Source: JAPLDB01 sp038230515
GTDB taxonomy: Bacteria; Bacteroidota; Bacteroidia; AKYH767-A; 2013-40CM-41-45
Direction: 5' to 3'
DNA length: 64,000 nucleotides
Assembly (NCBI GenBank): GCA_038230515.1
Contig: JBBRND010000018.1
Span: 1-64,000, forward strand
Shown here: positions 1 through 9,193 of the stretch, one piece after another
Layout: the number at the start of each line of letters is the position of its first letter
How positions within the stretch are numbered: position 1 is the first letter of the stretch
Translations under genes and position numbers: made by a program
Notes under the pieces: model-generated
Database searches by the model: none
The model's input: only the letters and a program-made list of their open reading frames with translations
What the model was told of the DNA's origin: nothing

Positions 1-3000
1 CTTGCTGTCCTAGATGTTTTTGGGGGGGGGGGGGCGGTAATATTGCTTAGCTCCAAGGGGGGTGTTGTTGGCTGGTTTTTTTGTTGTTTGTCACCGTGGT
101 TTTCAGCGTTGTTTTTGTTTTTATTTATAGCAGTTGCATTAATTATAGTAGTTGCCGGAGATGGAGGAGAAAGGGTTGAATGATTGCCAAGTAGCGCACA
201 GTCATCTACATTTGCTGCCAAACTTGAGGTAGATCTACCGATAAAAGTATTATTGTCTCCTGAATAACCAGTATTGCTAAAAGAATTTGCTCCCATTACT
301 GTATTATATGCCCCATCAAGATGCTGTGCACATGTGAACCCAACATAGGTATCTTCATCGGCATTTGCACCAAAGCTAGAGCCAGTTCCTGGACCACCAG
401 CAAGGTTGCCAATAAACACGTTGGAATTATGATCAATTTGACCATCCCCCGCATTAAGCCCTATCATAATATTATTATGACCAGTGGTATTAGCATTTCC
501 GCTGCCTGAACCTAAGAATGTATTATAAAAACCAGTTGTGTTAACAAGACCGGCATTTTGACCAAGAAATGAATTATCAGATCCAGTAGTAATAACGGGG
601 CCTGCTGCCTGACCTATTGTCGTATTATTACTTCCTGTTATGCCGGCATGTGTTCCTTGAAAGCCAAGGAAGGTATTGTAAGTACCGGCCTGCCATGTCC
701 ATGGAGCATTCCCGATCATATATATCGAGCCGCTGCTAATGTCCGTATTTCCGAATACAGTAAGTGCATTAGCAGCTCCTGTCGGAGCAGTGCCAGCCAC
801 TACAATTCTATCAGTGCCGTTGCGGCCAATTGCAATGCAATTATCAACTGAAACAGACGTACCCGCACCCATAGCCGTTCTGTAAGTAGAGAGAACTGAC
901 GTTGCATCTGCCCCACTTCCAATAAATGTATTGTAAGAACCGGTTGTAATATTGCTACCTGCTGAAGATCCAATTGCTGAATTATTTGATCCTGTGGAGT
1001 TATTCAGAAGAGTATTAAAACCTACACTTGCATTGTTCTTTCCCGTGGTCGCTGCGCCTAAAGCAAAGTATCCAATACTTGTATTGTCGTCTCCGCCAAC
1101 TCCCAAAACAGCACCTGAAGTATTTCCGCCTCCCGAGCTAAAGCCGACAGCACTATTATTTTTCCCTGTAGAGACATAATAACCGCTTCCTACTCCCAAA
1201 AAAGTATTAGAACTTCCCTCATCAGAGGTAGAGTTAGTAACAGAAAATCCGGCAGTGCTTCCTACAAAAGTATTGTAGTTAGTAGAGGTCATTACCAAAC
1301 AGGTAGGACAAGGTAAACTAAATCCTGCATCGCTGCCTATAACGGTATTATCACTTCCAGAAGGAATATGATGAATGGCTCCGAGATCAATTCCACCCGC
1401 ATCTGTTCCGACCAGAGTAGAAGTACTCGAACCACCCCAACCAAACACTTTGTATCCCTGAAATCTCATTACATCACTTCCAACGCTCAAATTCAAGTCT
1501 CCGCTAACATCTAATTTAAAACCGGGGGCTGCATTGCCTATACCAACCTTATGATTTGTATAATCATCATAAATATCACTTTCGCAAATCACAGTTCCTG
1601 CAGTATTTGTATATCTTGGAACGTAATTCGTTAGTGGCACAACCGGACTGCCGCAAACATTTACTCCACCACCACCGGTTGGCAAAGAACTTACATCACG
1701 ATAAAACAATTCACCAAGGCTATTTACAACCACAATCTTGTTAAGTGTATTGTCATTAGCACTTGGCAAAGTTCTAAAACGCCCATTGCCATTTACATCC
1801 AGCATTCTCGTTAATGCACTTGTTCCATTTGCAATACCAACATAATTGGTAGTGCCGTTTCCAGAATTATTTATTTGAAGATCGCCTGTTGTTCCCATAG
1901 TTTGAAAGTCTGTCCAGATTCCACCCAAAACTGAAGTTGCCAGTGTTTGTGTTAATCTTAATTGTGGACCGCCTCTATACCAAGCATTACCATGTGCCAG
2001 ATTATGATTTATTCCATCATCAAAAATGTCTAATCTCCGTTTGGGAGCAAGAGTGTTAGTAAATAAAGCTCCAATGCCCATGTTACCTTGCGAAGTCATC
2101 CTTCCTACCTCCAAACCATTTACATCACTAAAATCATAAGGCCCTGTTGCTCCCCCAAACCCCGGATATGCTGTAAAAATAAATCTTAAAGCCTCAGGAC
2201 CTTTATCAGGATTGCCATTGTCAATATTATCACCCCAATTAACTATAGCATCTTTTCTGTCGGTACCGTTAGTAGTACTGTTCTCGTCTTTCAAGCCCGT
2301 ATACATGTTGTCTGAACCGAAAGAATCGTAAGTGCCTACATCCATCCACTTTCTTTGACCTGCCGGTTGTCCCGGACCCGGTTCACCAAGATTAAGCATT
2401 GAATAAGCCATATTAGGTGGGGAAACAAATCCATGATGGTTAATGCTCACCTTGGTGCAAATCGTGTTATTAAATCCTCCATGCCCGTCTCCGCCTAGTC
2501 CCCAATCAATTCTCATTCTCTCGTCATAATGACCAAGTCCCGGATCACCAGTAGAAAATACCATCGCAGTATCCTCATACTGCCTAAACTCTGCCATATC
2601 TTTGTCGCCCAATGGAGAAGTAACAAAATGGAGTCCAATCTTTAACCCATCCTGGAACGTGGCTCCTGTATTAGTGGTAGTAAACTGGTGCCAGGTATCT
2701 CCTTTTCTATCATTCCAATGCTGATGCAACTGTGATTGTGCTATAAAAGATGGTATATCGCCAATTCCTACATACCTTGAAAGGCTACCGTTTTTTGTGT
2801 CTATATACAAATTTCCATCGCTTGCAGTTTTAAAGTCTGTATAAACTACATCTACATCCTGTGTAATTCTTACCTGTGGCGCATTAGCCGCATCAAACAC
2901 TTCAAACCTTCGGGTAGCATCTACAGGTGTGCTTGGCTGTAGGCCTATTCGAGTAAATCCACGCGTAATGTTATTCTTATTACCTATTCTTGCTACTTCA

Positions 3001-3866
3001 ATACTGTCAACATTAAACATGTACATGGCCCGAAAAGTTGGCTGGCTTTGCAGTGCAGCGGCATTAAACCATAAACCGTTTAATCTTCCATGCATTTCGA
3101 ACCAGTCATGTTTTCCTTGCACTAGCCCGTTGCGTCCGTATCTTACCGAGGTAATACCGTCCTGCGCTGTCCATAGGTCAAGAGCTTCTGTAGGATCGTA
3201 AACATTGGAACTGGTATAGCCCGGATTCCAAATCCTAAAACCATCAAACATTACTCCTAACGCAGCATCATTATTCAACATTTTGTTGCCGCTGGTAATC
3301 TGACATCTTTCAACTAATGGTAGAAAGGTTGTACCGGTAGCATCCTTCGCCCAAAAACGAATAGGTAAGTTATTACTATATTGTACAAGGTCTGCAATTC
3401 CTGTGGGCTCGATGCCCACGGAAAAACCCAGTATTGGACTTCCAATTCCGGTAGCAGTATTTGTAAACTGAACATTTGTATAGCCCGATGGACCGTTATG
3501 AACATGAAGTTTTGAAGATGGAAAAGTTCCAGAGAAATCTCCGATGCCCACATTTCCTCTAAATACATTTGCCGCATTGGTGGGGTCTTCAAATATTTGC
3601 ATGCGCATATTTGCCAATGCACCCGGACCGCTTTGAGTGTAGAAGTTAATAGGCATATTGTCTTCATTTTTAATGGTGAGTTCGGGAACTGCTAGAGTTG
3701 CCCCTGCGAGTGTACCGGATACCCAGCCAAGGTAATCGTAGTTAGGAGCACCTGTGCTTGGAGTGTTGGGAACAGCTATTGCGCCACTTCCAGAAGATTG
3801 AGCTATGCATTCATGTAAGGAGCATAAAAGCATAAAAAAGATAAGAATATTTCTGTAGTTTTTCAT
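1..3866 (-). CDS. Giant surface protein with YadA-like head repeats (3' end outside window)
   Basis: The frame is open from ATG at 3866 to the left edge (at least 1288 codons), so the C-terminus is missing. The N-terminus MKNYRNILIFFMLLCS...CIAQ is a signal peptide. About 850 residues follow with several repeats of a motif built on VGIGD and a comparison frame (TPSTGAP, FPSSKLHVHN, RRLDIFDDG), typical of Bacteroidota tail-fibre or adhesin-like proteins. From about residue 820 the protein is a run of 14-20-residue repeats of the form NNTxIGxxAGxxxTTG (for example STGSNNSAIGSSAG), which resemble the left-handed beta-roll of YadA/Hia trimeric heads. Function is inferred: a long secreted adhesin or fibre, probably exported by T9SS, but the sorting domain would lie beyond the edge. 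The last 130 bases look abnormal (see findings). Confidence 0.8.
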   Translation of the reverse strand, partial: MKNYRNILIFFMLLCSLHECIAQSSGSGAIAVPNTPSTGAPNYDYLGWVSGTLAGATLAVPELTIKNEDNMPINFYTQSGPGALANMRMQIFEDPTNAANVFRGNVGIGDFSGTFPSSKLHVHNGPSGYTNVQFTNTATGIGSPILGFSVGIEPTGIADLVQYSNNLPIRFWAKDATGTTFLPLVERCQITSGNKMLNNDAALGVMFDGFRIWNPGYTSSNVYDPTEALDLWTAQDGITSVRYGRNGLVQGKHDWFEMHGRLNGLWFNAAALQSQPTFRAMYMFNVDSIEVARIGNKNNITRGFTRIGLQPSTPVDATRRFEVFDAANAPQVRITQDVDVVYTDFKTASDGNLYIDTKNGSLSRYVGIGDIPSFIAQSQLHQHWNDRKGDTWHQFTTTNTGATFQDGLKIGLHFVTSPLGDKDMAEFRQYEDTAMVFSTGDPGLGHYDERMRIDWGLGGDGHGGFNNTICTKVSINHHGFVSPPNMAYSMLNLGEPGPGQPAGQRKWMDVGTYDSFGSDNMYTGLKDENSTTNGTDRKDAIVNWGDNIDNGNPDKGPEALRFIFTAYPGFGGATGPYDFSDVNGLEVGRMTSQGNMGIGALFTNTLAPKRRLDIFDDGINHNLAHGNAWYRGGPQLRLTQTLATSVLGGIWTDFQTMGTTGDLQINNSGNGTTNYVGIANGTSALTRMLDVNGNGRFRTLPSANDNTLNKIVVVNSLGELFYRDVSSLPTGGGGVNVCGSPVVPLTNYVPRYTNTAGTVICESDIYDDYTNHKVGIGNAAPGFKLDVSGDLNLSVGSDVMRFQGYKVFGWGGSSTSTLVGTDAGGIDLGAIHHIPSGSDNTVIGSDAGFSLPCPTCLVMTSTNYNTFVGSTAGFSVTNSTSDEGSSNTFLGVGSGYYVSTGKNNSAVGFSSGGGNTSGAVLGVGGDDNTSIGYFALGAATTGKNNASVGFNTLLNNSTGSNNSAIGSSAGSNITTGSYNTFIGSGADATSVLSTYRTAMGAGTSVSVDNCIAIGRNGTDRIVVAGTAPTGAANALTVFGNTDISSGSIYMIGNAPWTWQAGTYNTFLGFQGTHAGITGSNNTTIGQAAGPVITTGSDNSFLGQNAGLVNTTGFYNTFLGSGSGNANTTGHNNIMIGLNAGDGQIDHNSNVFIGNLAGGPGTGSSFGANADEDTYVGFTCAQHLDGAYNTVMGANSFSNTGYSGDNNTFIGRSTSSLAANVDDCALLGNHSTLSPPSPATTIINATAINKNKNNAENHGDKQQKNQPTTPPLELSNITAPPPPKTSRTA

Positions 3867-3884
3867 TTTATATTTTATTAGATG

Positions 3885-4838
3885 TTATTGAATAATTATT
3901 TTTCTTGTTATATTATACCCTATGCTTTGTAAGGTGAGAAAATAAATTCCTTTATTAAAGGTTGATACATTTATTCCTTCTATATTAGAAGATGGCTCAT
4001 CTAGGATGAAACAAACCCTACCAAAAATGTCGGATAAGATTATCTTGATAAAACCACTTCCCTCAATAGTTACCCATTCACTCGTAATATTTGGATATAT
4101 ATTAATTTGTGAATGAGAATATAGTTCATTAATTCCCGTTGGAATAGAATCAATAAGATTAACATCGTCAATATAATAATAAGCTTTACCAGATAGCGAA
4201 TCAAAGGCAACGAATGAAGTGAGGGAGTCCTGAAAAAAATTTCCAACTATTAAGTACTCATATGCAGAATCAGCAATAAAAAATCCTGATATTTCAGTCC
4301 ATCCTAATGTATCAGTTATGATGGAATCTGTATAAACTTGTGCATAATTATCAATGGGGGCATTATTCAATGGAAATGAATAAGAAAAATTAGATAAACG
4401 CACACCTAATTTGTTTGATGCTCCATTAAAATGATTTGGGACATTACCGACTCTACTTGCATAAAATGACACGAAATATTCGTGTCCAACTATTAAAGGT
4501 TGAATTAGGGTGATACCGATATTTTCGCGGTAATATAATGATGTTGATTTTGTAAGAATACTGGAATAAGCATTACCTGTTCGGGCTGGTTGGTAATCAA
4601 AATAATTCTGAGGAACCGAAACATTTATGGCAGAGGTACTGGTATCACAGCAAGCATTGTAGTAATCGGGTGTCCCACTAAAAGAACTCCATCCAATTGC
4701 ATAATTGACTTGGTCTAGATTATCCGGGCATGTCCCATAAACCTCAAAACTCGGATTCGGCACAAGGTTTTGCCCAAAAGAAAACTGGTTAAGTAAAGTA
4801 GCAGTGGTTAGCATGAGAGCTTTCAGAAATTTTTTCAT
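3885..4838 (-). CDS. T9SS-sorted secreted protein with N-terminal jelly-roll-like domain
   Basis: A 317-residue protein with signal peptide MKKFLKALMLTTATLLNQFSFGQ. The mature start NLVPNPSFEVYGTCPDN is the hallmark opening of a Bacteroidota carbohydrate-binding-like beta-sandwich that also precedes some OmpA domains. The centre is beta-rich (GHEYFVSFYASRVGN, YYYIDDVNL). The last 80 residues, from INELYSHSQINIYPN to NKGIYFLTLQS...RKIIIQ, form a T9SS type A sorting domain, although the usual YPNP is YPNI here. It lies 18 bp upstream of the start of the giant adhesin-like gene on the same strand, so the two may be cotranscribed. The substrate is unknown. Confidence 0.8.
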   Translation of the reverse strand: MKKFLKALMLTTATLLNQFSFGQNLVPNPSFEVYGTCPDNLDQVNYAIGWSSFSGTPDYYNACCDTSTSAINVSVPQNYFDYQPARTGNAYSSILTKSTSLYYRENIGITLIQPLIVGHEYFVSFYASRVGNVPNHFNGASNKLGVRLSNFSYSFPLNNAPIDNYAQVYTDSIITDTLGWTEISGFFIADSAYEYLIVGNFFQDSLTSFVAFDSLSGKAYYYIDDVNLIDSIPTGINELYSHSQINIYPNITSEWVTIEGSGFIKIILSDIFGRVCFILDEPSSNIEGINVSTFNKGIYFLTLQSIGYNITRKIIIQ

Positions 4839-4947
4839 TGCGGTAAGTTTTTAATTTTAGAATATTTCATCCTTCACCACAAAGAATATTTTTGCGTGGT
4901 AAAAGTATTGGTGAAGATAACGTATTCCAATACTCAAGAATGAGTAG

Positions 4948-5217
4948 TTAAAAATGAGTAGAAAAAGTTTCCTCTTTATCAAACTTATTGTCATACCCGT
5001 ACCTGATTACTCCGCACACATCGCTGGTACCGGTTTTCAAATGCACATGTTTAATGTGTGCATCCACGGTGCTTACTGCTTTGTTCCATATCCTGGCAAT
5101 GTCTTTCCGGTTTTTACCCTGCATGTGCATTATCACAATTTCTTTTTCTCTTTTAGTAAGCTCATCATTGTTAGTAGCATTTACGTTCTCATCGGGTTTA
5201 ATTTTCTTCTTTTTCAT
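4948..5217 (-). CDS. Stand-alone LuxR/GerE-type HTH protein
   Basis: 89 residues. A lysine-rich N-terminus is followed by a GerE-type helix-turn-helix at about residues 20-80: LTKREKEIVIMHMQGKNRKDIA, then STVDAHIKHVHLKTGTSD. This is the usual LuxR order (LTxREKEI, KxIAxxW, VDxHIKHIxxKT). There is no receiver or ligand-binding domain, so it is either an orphan DNA-binding protein or the output partner of a separate receiver. It lies between the T9SS cargo gene and an OmpH-like chaperone gene on the same strand. The start is ATG at 5217, with no better candidate upstream. Targets are unknown. Confidence 0.8.
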   Translation of the reverse strand: MKKKKIKPDENVNATNNDELTKREKEIVIMHMQGKNRKDIARIWNKAVSTVDAHIKHVHLKTGTSDVCGVIRYGYDNKFDKEETFSTHF

Positions 5218-5247
5218 GATGTTAATAGTTTGAAATAAGTAGCGTTT

Positions 5248-5763
5248 TTATTTCAACCCGAGTTTTGCTTTCACCAGGGGCATCATATTATCCGCTTCCT
5301 GTGCATACAGCAGCGTGCCTCCGCTGGTATCGTAAATATAAGAATAACCCTTTTCCTTAGCCAGTTCTTTAATAGCAGCTTCTGCCTTTTTCAAAATGGG
5401 TCCGTAGAGTTCTTCTTTTTTCTTTTGGATAGATTCTCTTGCCGTCTGCTGAAAATCCTGTATGCGGTTGCCAAGGTCTCCCAGTTCTTTTTCTTTACTC
5501 TTCTTTATTGCCTCCGGCAATGAGTCTCCCTTGCTTTGGTAGTCCTGCAGTTTGCCTTGATATTCTGCAGTCATTGTTTTTAGCTGCCCGTCTAAAGATT
5601 CGCCAAAAGTTTTCAGTGTGCTGTCCGCTTGCTTGGTTTGCGGCATTAGCTGAATAAGTTCAGCAGAGTTAATGTGGCCGAATTTCAGATTCTGCGCTTC
5701 CGCAGAATGAATTCTTAAGAATAGCAAAGCCGTAATAAAGATTCCGATCAGATTTTTTTTCAT
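5248..5763 (-). CDS. OmpH/Skp-family periplasmic chaperone
   Basis: 171 residues from the ATG at 5763. The frame extends 26 codons further upstream, but MKKNLIGIFITALLFLRIHSAEAQ is a clean signal peptide and marks the start. The mature protein opens with LKFGHINSAELIQLMPQTKQAD, matching the OmpH/Skp family (usual form: FGYINSxELLxxMPE). A long coiled-coil hairpin follows (about residues 50-140, for example QDYQSKGDSLPEAIKKSKEK). It ends with a strand region, GYSYIYDTSGGTLLYAQEADNMMPLV. Family role: a trimeric holdase for unfolded outer-membrane proteins in the periplasm. Many T9SS and barrel genes lie nearby, but this copy is not beside bamA as the main copies often are. Confidence 0.85.
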   Translation of the reverse strand: MKKNLIGIFITALLFLRIHSAEAQNLKFGHINSAELIQLMPQTKQADSTLKTFGESLDGQLKTMTAEYQGKLQDYQSKGDSLPEAIKKSKEKELGDLGNRIQDFQQTARESIQKKKEELYGPILKKAEAAIKELAKEKGYSYIYDTSGGTLLYAQEADNMMPLVKAKLGLK

Positions 5764-6023
5764 AAAGTCAGTTGTTTTTAAAATTATTTTAGAATTATAA
5801 AAGAAGAATGTAATTATCTGCAAAGAGAAGTACGATGGCACACCAGCGTCTTCTTATTAATTATGCTATTCCTTATTCATTCTAAGGAAAAACACGAATG
5901 CTTATTCCTGTATCAGAGTAAAAAAAACTTTTACTTCTCTATAACTTTAAAATTGTCTTCTATTTTGAGAGCAGGAATAAAAGTAATGAAGGGGTAAATA
6001 CTTGTTTTGAGTAGGGAAGAGCA

Positions 6024-6284
6024 TCAGTTATCGCTTTCTTCTTCGTCCTTTTTATTGTTTCTTAACCTGTAAATGGTTGTCCGGTTCACCTTGTACTGTT
6101 TGGCTACATGTGTAATACATCGTCCTTTTATTGCTTCTTTAAGAATCCGCTGCTTTTTGCATAGGTTTTTTAAAGTTGCAAAAGAGATTTTCTCCGCCCC
6201 GAATTTGAGATACAATTGTTCAATCGTATCTTCGCCAAGCAGATCAATTGCTTCGTAATATTTCTCTAAGGTGGCAGAAGTCAT
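6024..6284 (-). CDS. Small HTH DNA-binding protein (Mor/resolvase-like HTH)
   Basis: 86 residues. The C-terminal half holds a helix-turn-helix, ITHVAKQYKVNRTTIYRLRNNKK (residues about 56-78), of the type found at the end of resolvases and in Mor/C-like activators. The N-terminal half is helical (MTSATLEKYYEAIDLLGED...). A highly charged tail (KKDEEESDN) ends the protein. It is not adjacent to any recombinase or phage gene, so a transcriptional role is more likely than recombination. It is the second of three small HTH proteins in this part of the window. The family name is uncertain; the HTH itself is clear. Confidence 0.65.
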   Translation of the reverse strand: MTSATLEKYYEAIDLLGEDTIEQLYLKFGAEKISFATLKNLCKKQRILKEAIKGRCITHVAKQYKVNRTTIYRLRNNKKDEEESDN

Positions 6285-6324
6285 CAGTTATTAAATTAAA
6301 AGTTAATTCAGTTTCTTTGTTGAT

Positions 6325-6358
6325 AAAAGCACCGGAGGAAACGAGATTCCTCCGGTGC
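6325..6358 (-). terminator. Rho-independent terminator of the 64-residue ORF
   Basis: A perfect 12-bp stem (6329-6340 with 6347-6358) and a 6-nt loop, followed on the minus strand by TTTT. It begins 16 bp past the stop codon of the small minus-strand ORF at 6374, which supports that ORF being a real transcript end. Confidence 0.8.
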
Positions 6359-6373
6359 GGGATAAGCCCACTT

Positions 6374-6568
6374 TTAATTATTCGGGTCCACTCCATCTTC
6401 TATTACAATGCCGCCCTCGGCATCATAATGATACTGATGCTTGTCAATAATGACATTTGCCTTATCAAGCTGGGTTTGCTCTTGTGGATCAAGCGGCTTA
6501 AAGTTGGCGACATCTTGCGCTGTTGAATTAAATCCCAGCGCAAACAGGATTGCAATTAATAGTTCCAT
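6374..6568 (-). CDS. Small exported protein, function unknown
   Basis: 64 residues: a short hydrophobic N-terminus (MELLIAILFALGFNSTAQ) resembling a signal peptide that ends in TAQ, then an acidic tail with DPQEQTQLDKANVIIDKHQ and EGGIVIEDG. No family was recognised. Support for a real gene comes from a strong terminator 16 bp downstream and a 170-bp divergent intergenic region upstream. The lack of lysines before the hydrophobic stretch is unusual for a signal peptide, so the export call is tentative. Confidence 0.5.
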   Translation of the reverse strand: MELLIAILFALGFNSTAQDVANFKPLDPQEQTQLDKANVIIDKHQYHYDAEGGIVIEDGVDPNN

Positions 6569-6739
6569 TGTGATAATTGTTTAAGAATTTAGATCACAAA
6601 GGAGAGGCGACCACGAAGGGAAGCCATGGACAAACAGCCATTAATCCTGCACCTGTTTTTAAGGCAAACTTTTCATTTCGTATTTGTTTTAATTATACAT
6701 TTACTCTCTTAAAATTCAGGATTCATAAAAAACTAATTG

Positions 6740-8238
6740 ATGAAAAAAGTGTCAGAGTTGTTGCAGGCCTCTGCAAACATTAAAAAAGAGGCAGCAGAAA
6801 AAAACGTCAGATTCCTGAAAAAGAACAAGGGGAATGATGAGAAACGAAGCGACCTTCTACAGGAAAAAATAGGCAGCGGGAGCATTGCCTCCTATGCACA
6901 AATGGCTGAAGAGATTTATGGCGATGCTTCGGTTTCAGAAGGTACGCTCTCCTCACTTGCTTCGAGATTTAAGCGAAAATCACTTGAAGAAATTGCCCTG
7001 CTTGATTTAAAGCCCGTCATCCGCAGCGAACTTGATAAAATGCGGTACGAAGTACAGCGCAACCTGATGATCGCTGATCTTTTTTATGTAAAGGGCAAGT
7101 CGGTTACTTCCATTCACATCTGGAAAAAATCGCTTGCCATTGCACAAAGGCACGGCTTCACATTCGAAGCATGCCAGTGCGCCATGCGGCTCAACTATCA
7201 ATACGCATTTCGTAAACGCAAAGCAGATCATTACAACATGACTCGCATGTTGCAGACGCTGCTTCAACAGGCAGTGGCAGAAAGTGAAGCCGCTAAACTT
7301 TACCAAAACATTATGATGCTGGTAAAAGACCGCTGGTATTTTCCAACCTCTTACAGCCGCAATTCAGGGAATGCTTACAGGCGCATATATGCACTTGCAC
7401 GGAAACATAAAACGCATGAACTGTGGCTTGCCACTTTCAGGGTTCACATTTACCATCATCACATTTGCCACGATTACAGGGGCTGCTGCGCACCTGTAGC
7501 AAGTACCGAAGGTTTCTTATTAAAAACGTGCATCTTCAGCAGGACTCACGCTGGGCAGACATTGCCTTGCATGAAATGAATGCAAGTATCGTTCTGCGAA
7601 GCTTCCGCTACGGCTTGCGCTGTGCCGAAGAAAACAAAAAGTATATGCGGCCTCAAAATTCAAACTGGTTCCTCTGGCGCGAAAATTATTTTCAACTCCT
7701 TATGCATGCGCAGGAATATGAAAGAGCAAAGCAGGTGTACGATGAAGTGATGAACAGCCCGCAACGAAAAAAGATGAACCCGTATCAAAAAGATGTTTGG
7801 CAAATTAATCTTGCCTACCTGCACTTCGCGATGCACGATACAAACCAGATAACGCTCTTTACACCGGAGCGCTTCTTTAACAGGTTGAAGAAAATAAAAA
7901 CTGATAAAGAGGGTTTGAACTTTTTAAAACATGTTGGGCTAGCCATGTACATGCTTGTCCAAAAGGGACCTGCATTCCTCGATGAGTATGGAGATAGTTT
8001 CAGAAAATATATGAAGCGATACATTGATCGCAGAAAACACCACCGCAGCTATTACTTTTCGCTGTTACTAACGATCCTTTACAAGTACAATTTTGATGCA
8101 AAGAAAGCTGAACGCATAGGTGAAAAATTTTATCAGAAGCTAAAGGAGTTTCATCGCTCTTCCCCGCAGGATCGTGAACTGACAGAACTCATTCCGTATG
8201 ACCATCTCTGGATGATGATATTAAGAGTGATGAAATAG
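6740..8238 (+). pseudogene. Helical-repeat protein broken by a -1 frameshift
   Basis: Two overlapping plus-strand frames encode halves of one alpha-helical protein. The first runs from ATG 6740 (MKKVSELLQASANIKKE...) and stays protein-like to about HELWLATFRVHIYHHHICHDYRG near 7478. The second takes over at GLLRTCSKYRRF and runs to 8238. Adding one G to the GGGG run at about 7476-7479 joins them into a protein of roughly 500 residues. The architecture (basic N-terminus, YGDASVSEGTLSSLASRFKRKSLE, then TPR-like helices) parallels the intact 484-residue protein at 37018-38472. This is either a real inactivation, a sequencing error in a G run, or a programmed shift; an error or true pseudogene is most likely. 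No catalytic motif is seen. Confidence 0.7.
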
Positions 8239-8336
8239 GGTGAAAGAAAATGAGTTAATTGATGACTGCCAAGGTCATTAAACTGCAACTTGCTTCTTCA
8301 AAAGCGGGCAGCATACGCTTTCAGGATTTGGCTACC

Positions 8337-8552
8337 CTACCAATTGTAGTATTTGCTATTCCACGTATTGCACGAAAAATTTTTGCTGAACGAAATACCT
8401 ATCCACAGCACCATGCCGCTGAACATAATAAAGAAGTGAGTTGCCAGCCACAGTCGCAGAAAAACTTCGCTTTCAAAATCGAAAACATTCATCCATGACG
8501 CTGGCACAAGCAAAGCGCCCACTGCGCAACAACACAAGAGCGCACCTAGCAA
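8337..8552 (-). pseudogene. Possible membrane-protein fragment
   Basis: A 71-codon minus-strand frame with two hydrophobic stretches (LLGALLCCCAVGALLVPAS and LRLWLATHFFIMFSGMVLWIG) but no ATG start. It begins at TTG just after an in-frame stop. The amino-acid pattern looks like a genuine transmembrane protein rather than a shadow frame, so it may be a decayed remnant. It lies in a 434-bp gap between the frameshifted gene and a bidirectional terminator. Evidence is weak: hydrophobicity only. Confidence 0.25.
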
Positions 8553-8600
8553 TCCGGTAAATCAGTTGGCAGCATAAATTAAAGCGTTAGTAAATAAATA

Positions 8601-8632
8601 AAAATCCCGCTTCTGCAAAGAGGCGGGATTTT
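8601..8632. terminator. Bidirectional rho-independent terminator
   Basis: A perfect 10-bp stem (AAAATCCCGC at 8601-8610 with GCGGGATTTT at 8623-8632) and a 12-nt loop. T tracts flank it on both strands, so it can end both the plus-strand gene to the left and the lipoprotein gene to the right. Confidence 0.9.
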
Positions 8633-8672
8633 TTTTATTCAGATAATTCTTTTCTGAATTTAAAAAACGATC

Positions 8673-9077
8673 TTAATGATTGCTTCCGATAATCGTAATT
8701 TTGTAATCGTACACCGTAGTTCCGCCATGATGATGACCTGAGCAGTTTCCATGTCCGCCTCCCTGATGGCTGCCTTCATCGCTGCTTATTTTCACTTCAT
8801 CCGTGCCGATGTATTGCGAAGCAGGTGTATAATGAAAAGTAAGATCCTGCGATCCTGAAATTGCTGCAACCTCGCTCACCGATGAATGAGATGCCTGCTG
8901 CGTAATTTTCATAACGTCATCTTCATCACCAGCATGAGCCACCTGTGCGGTGTAGCTCTGGTCAACGTTCAGCGTCACGTTAATTGTTTTGGTAACAGTA
9001 GCGTCTTCTTCTTTCTGACAGGAAAAATTAAATGCAAGCAATGCGCATGCAAGAAAGTAGCCGGTAAATTTTTTCAT
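8673..9077 (-). CDS. Lipoprotein with a His/Gly-rich C-terminus
   Basis: 134 residues. MKKFTGYFLACALLAFNFSC ends in a lipobox (FNFSC) followed by QKEED, so the mature protein should be a lipoprotein; the acidic residues after the Cys would favour surface exposure in Bacteroidota. The middle is beta-rich (TKTINVTLNVDQSYTAQV, LTFHYTPASQYIGTDEVKI) and resembles a single Ig-like or cadherin-like domain. The C-terminal part carries HQGGGHGNCSGHHHGG, a likely metal-binding segment with one Cys, and ends with the strand TVYDYKITIIGS. Copper, zinc or nickel handling is a guess. It is divergent from the FG-GAP gene at 9194. Confidence 0.75.
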   Translation of the reverse strand: MKKFTGYFLACALLAFNFSCQKEEDATVTKTINVTLNVDQSYTAQVAHAGDEDDVMKITQQASHSSVSEVAAISGSQDLTFHYTPASQYIGTDEVKISSDEGSHQGGGHGNCSGHHHGGTTVYDYKITIIGSNH

Positions 9078-9193
9078 TGAATTTTATTTTTATGGATGAA
9101 GATAAATAAAACGATGGTGTAAAGATAGATTTCTTTTTTGATCGCTTGGTTTTCTTCACGTAAAAAATTCATTTTTACCATTACTTTTACAAA

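Noticed and set aside
3314..3667. 117-codon minus-strand frame
   Set aside because: It lies in another frame inside the adhesin-like gene and has no protein features.
8259..8498. 79-codon plus-strand frame
   Set aside because: Composition is not protein-like; the opposite strand has the more credible membrane-protein pattern.
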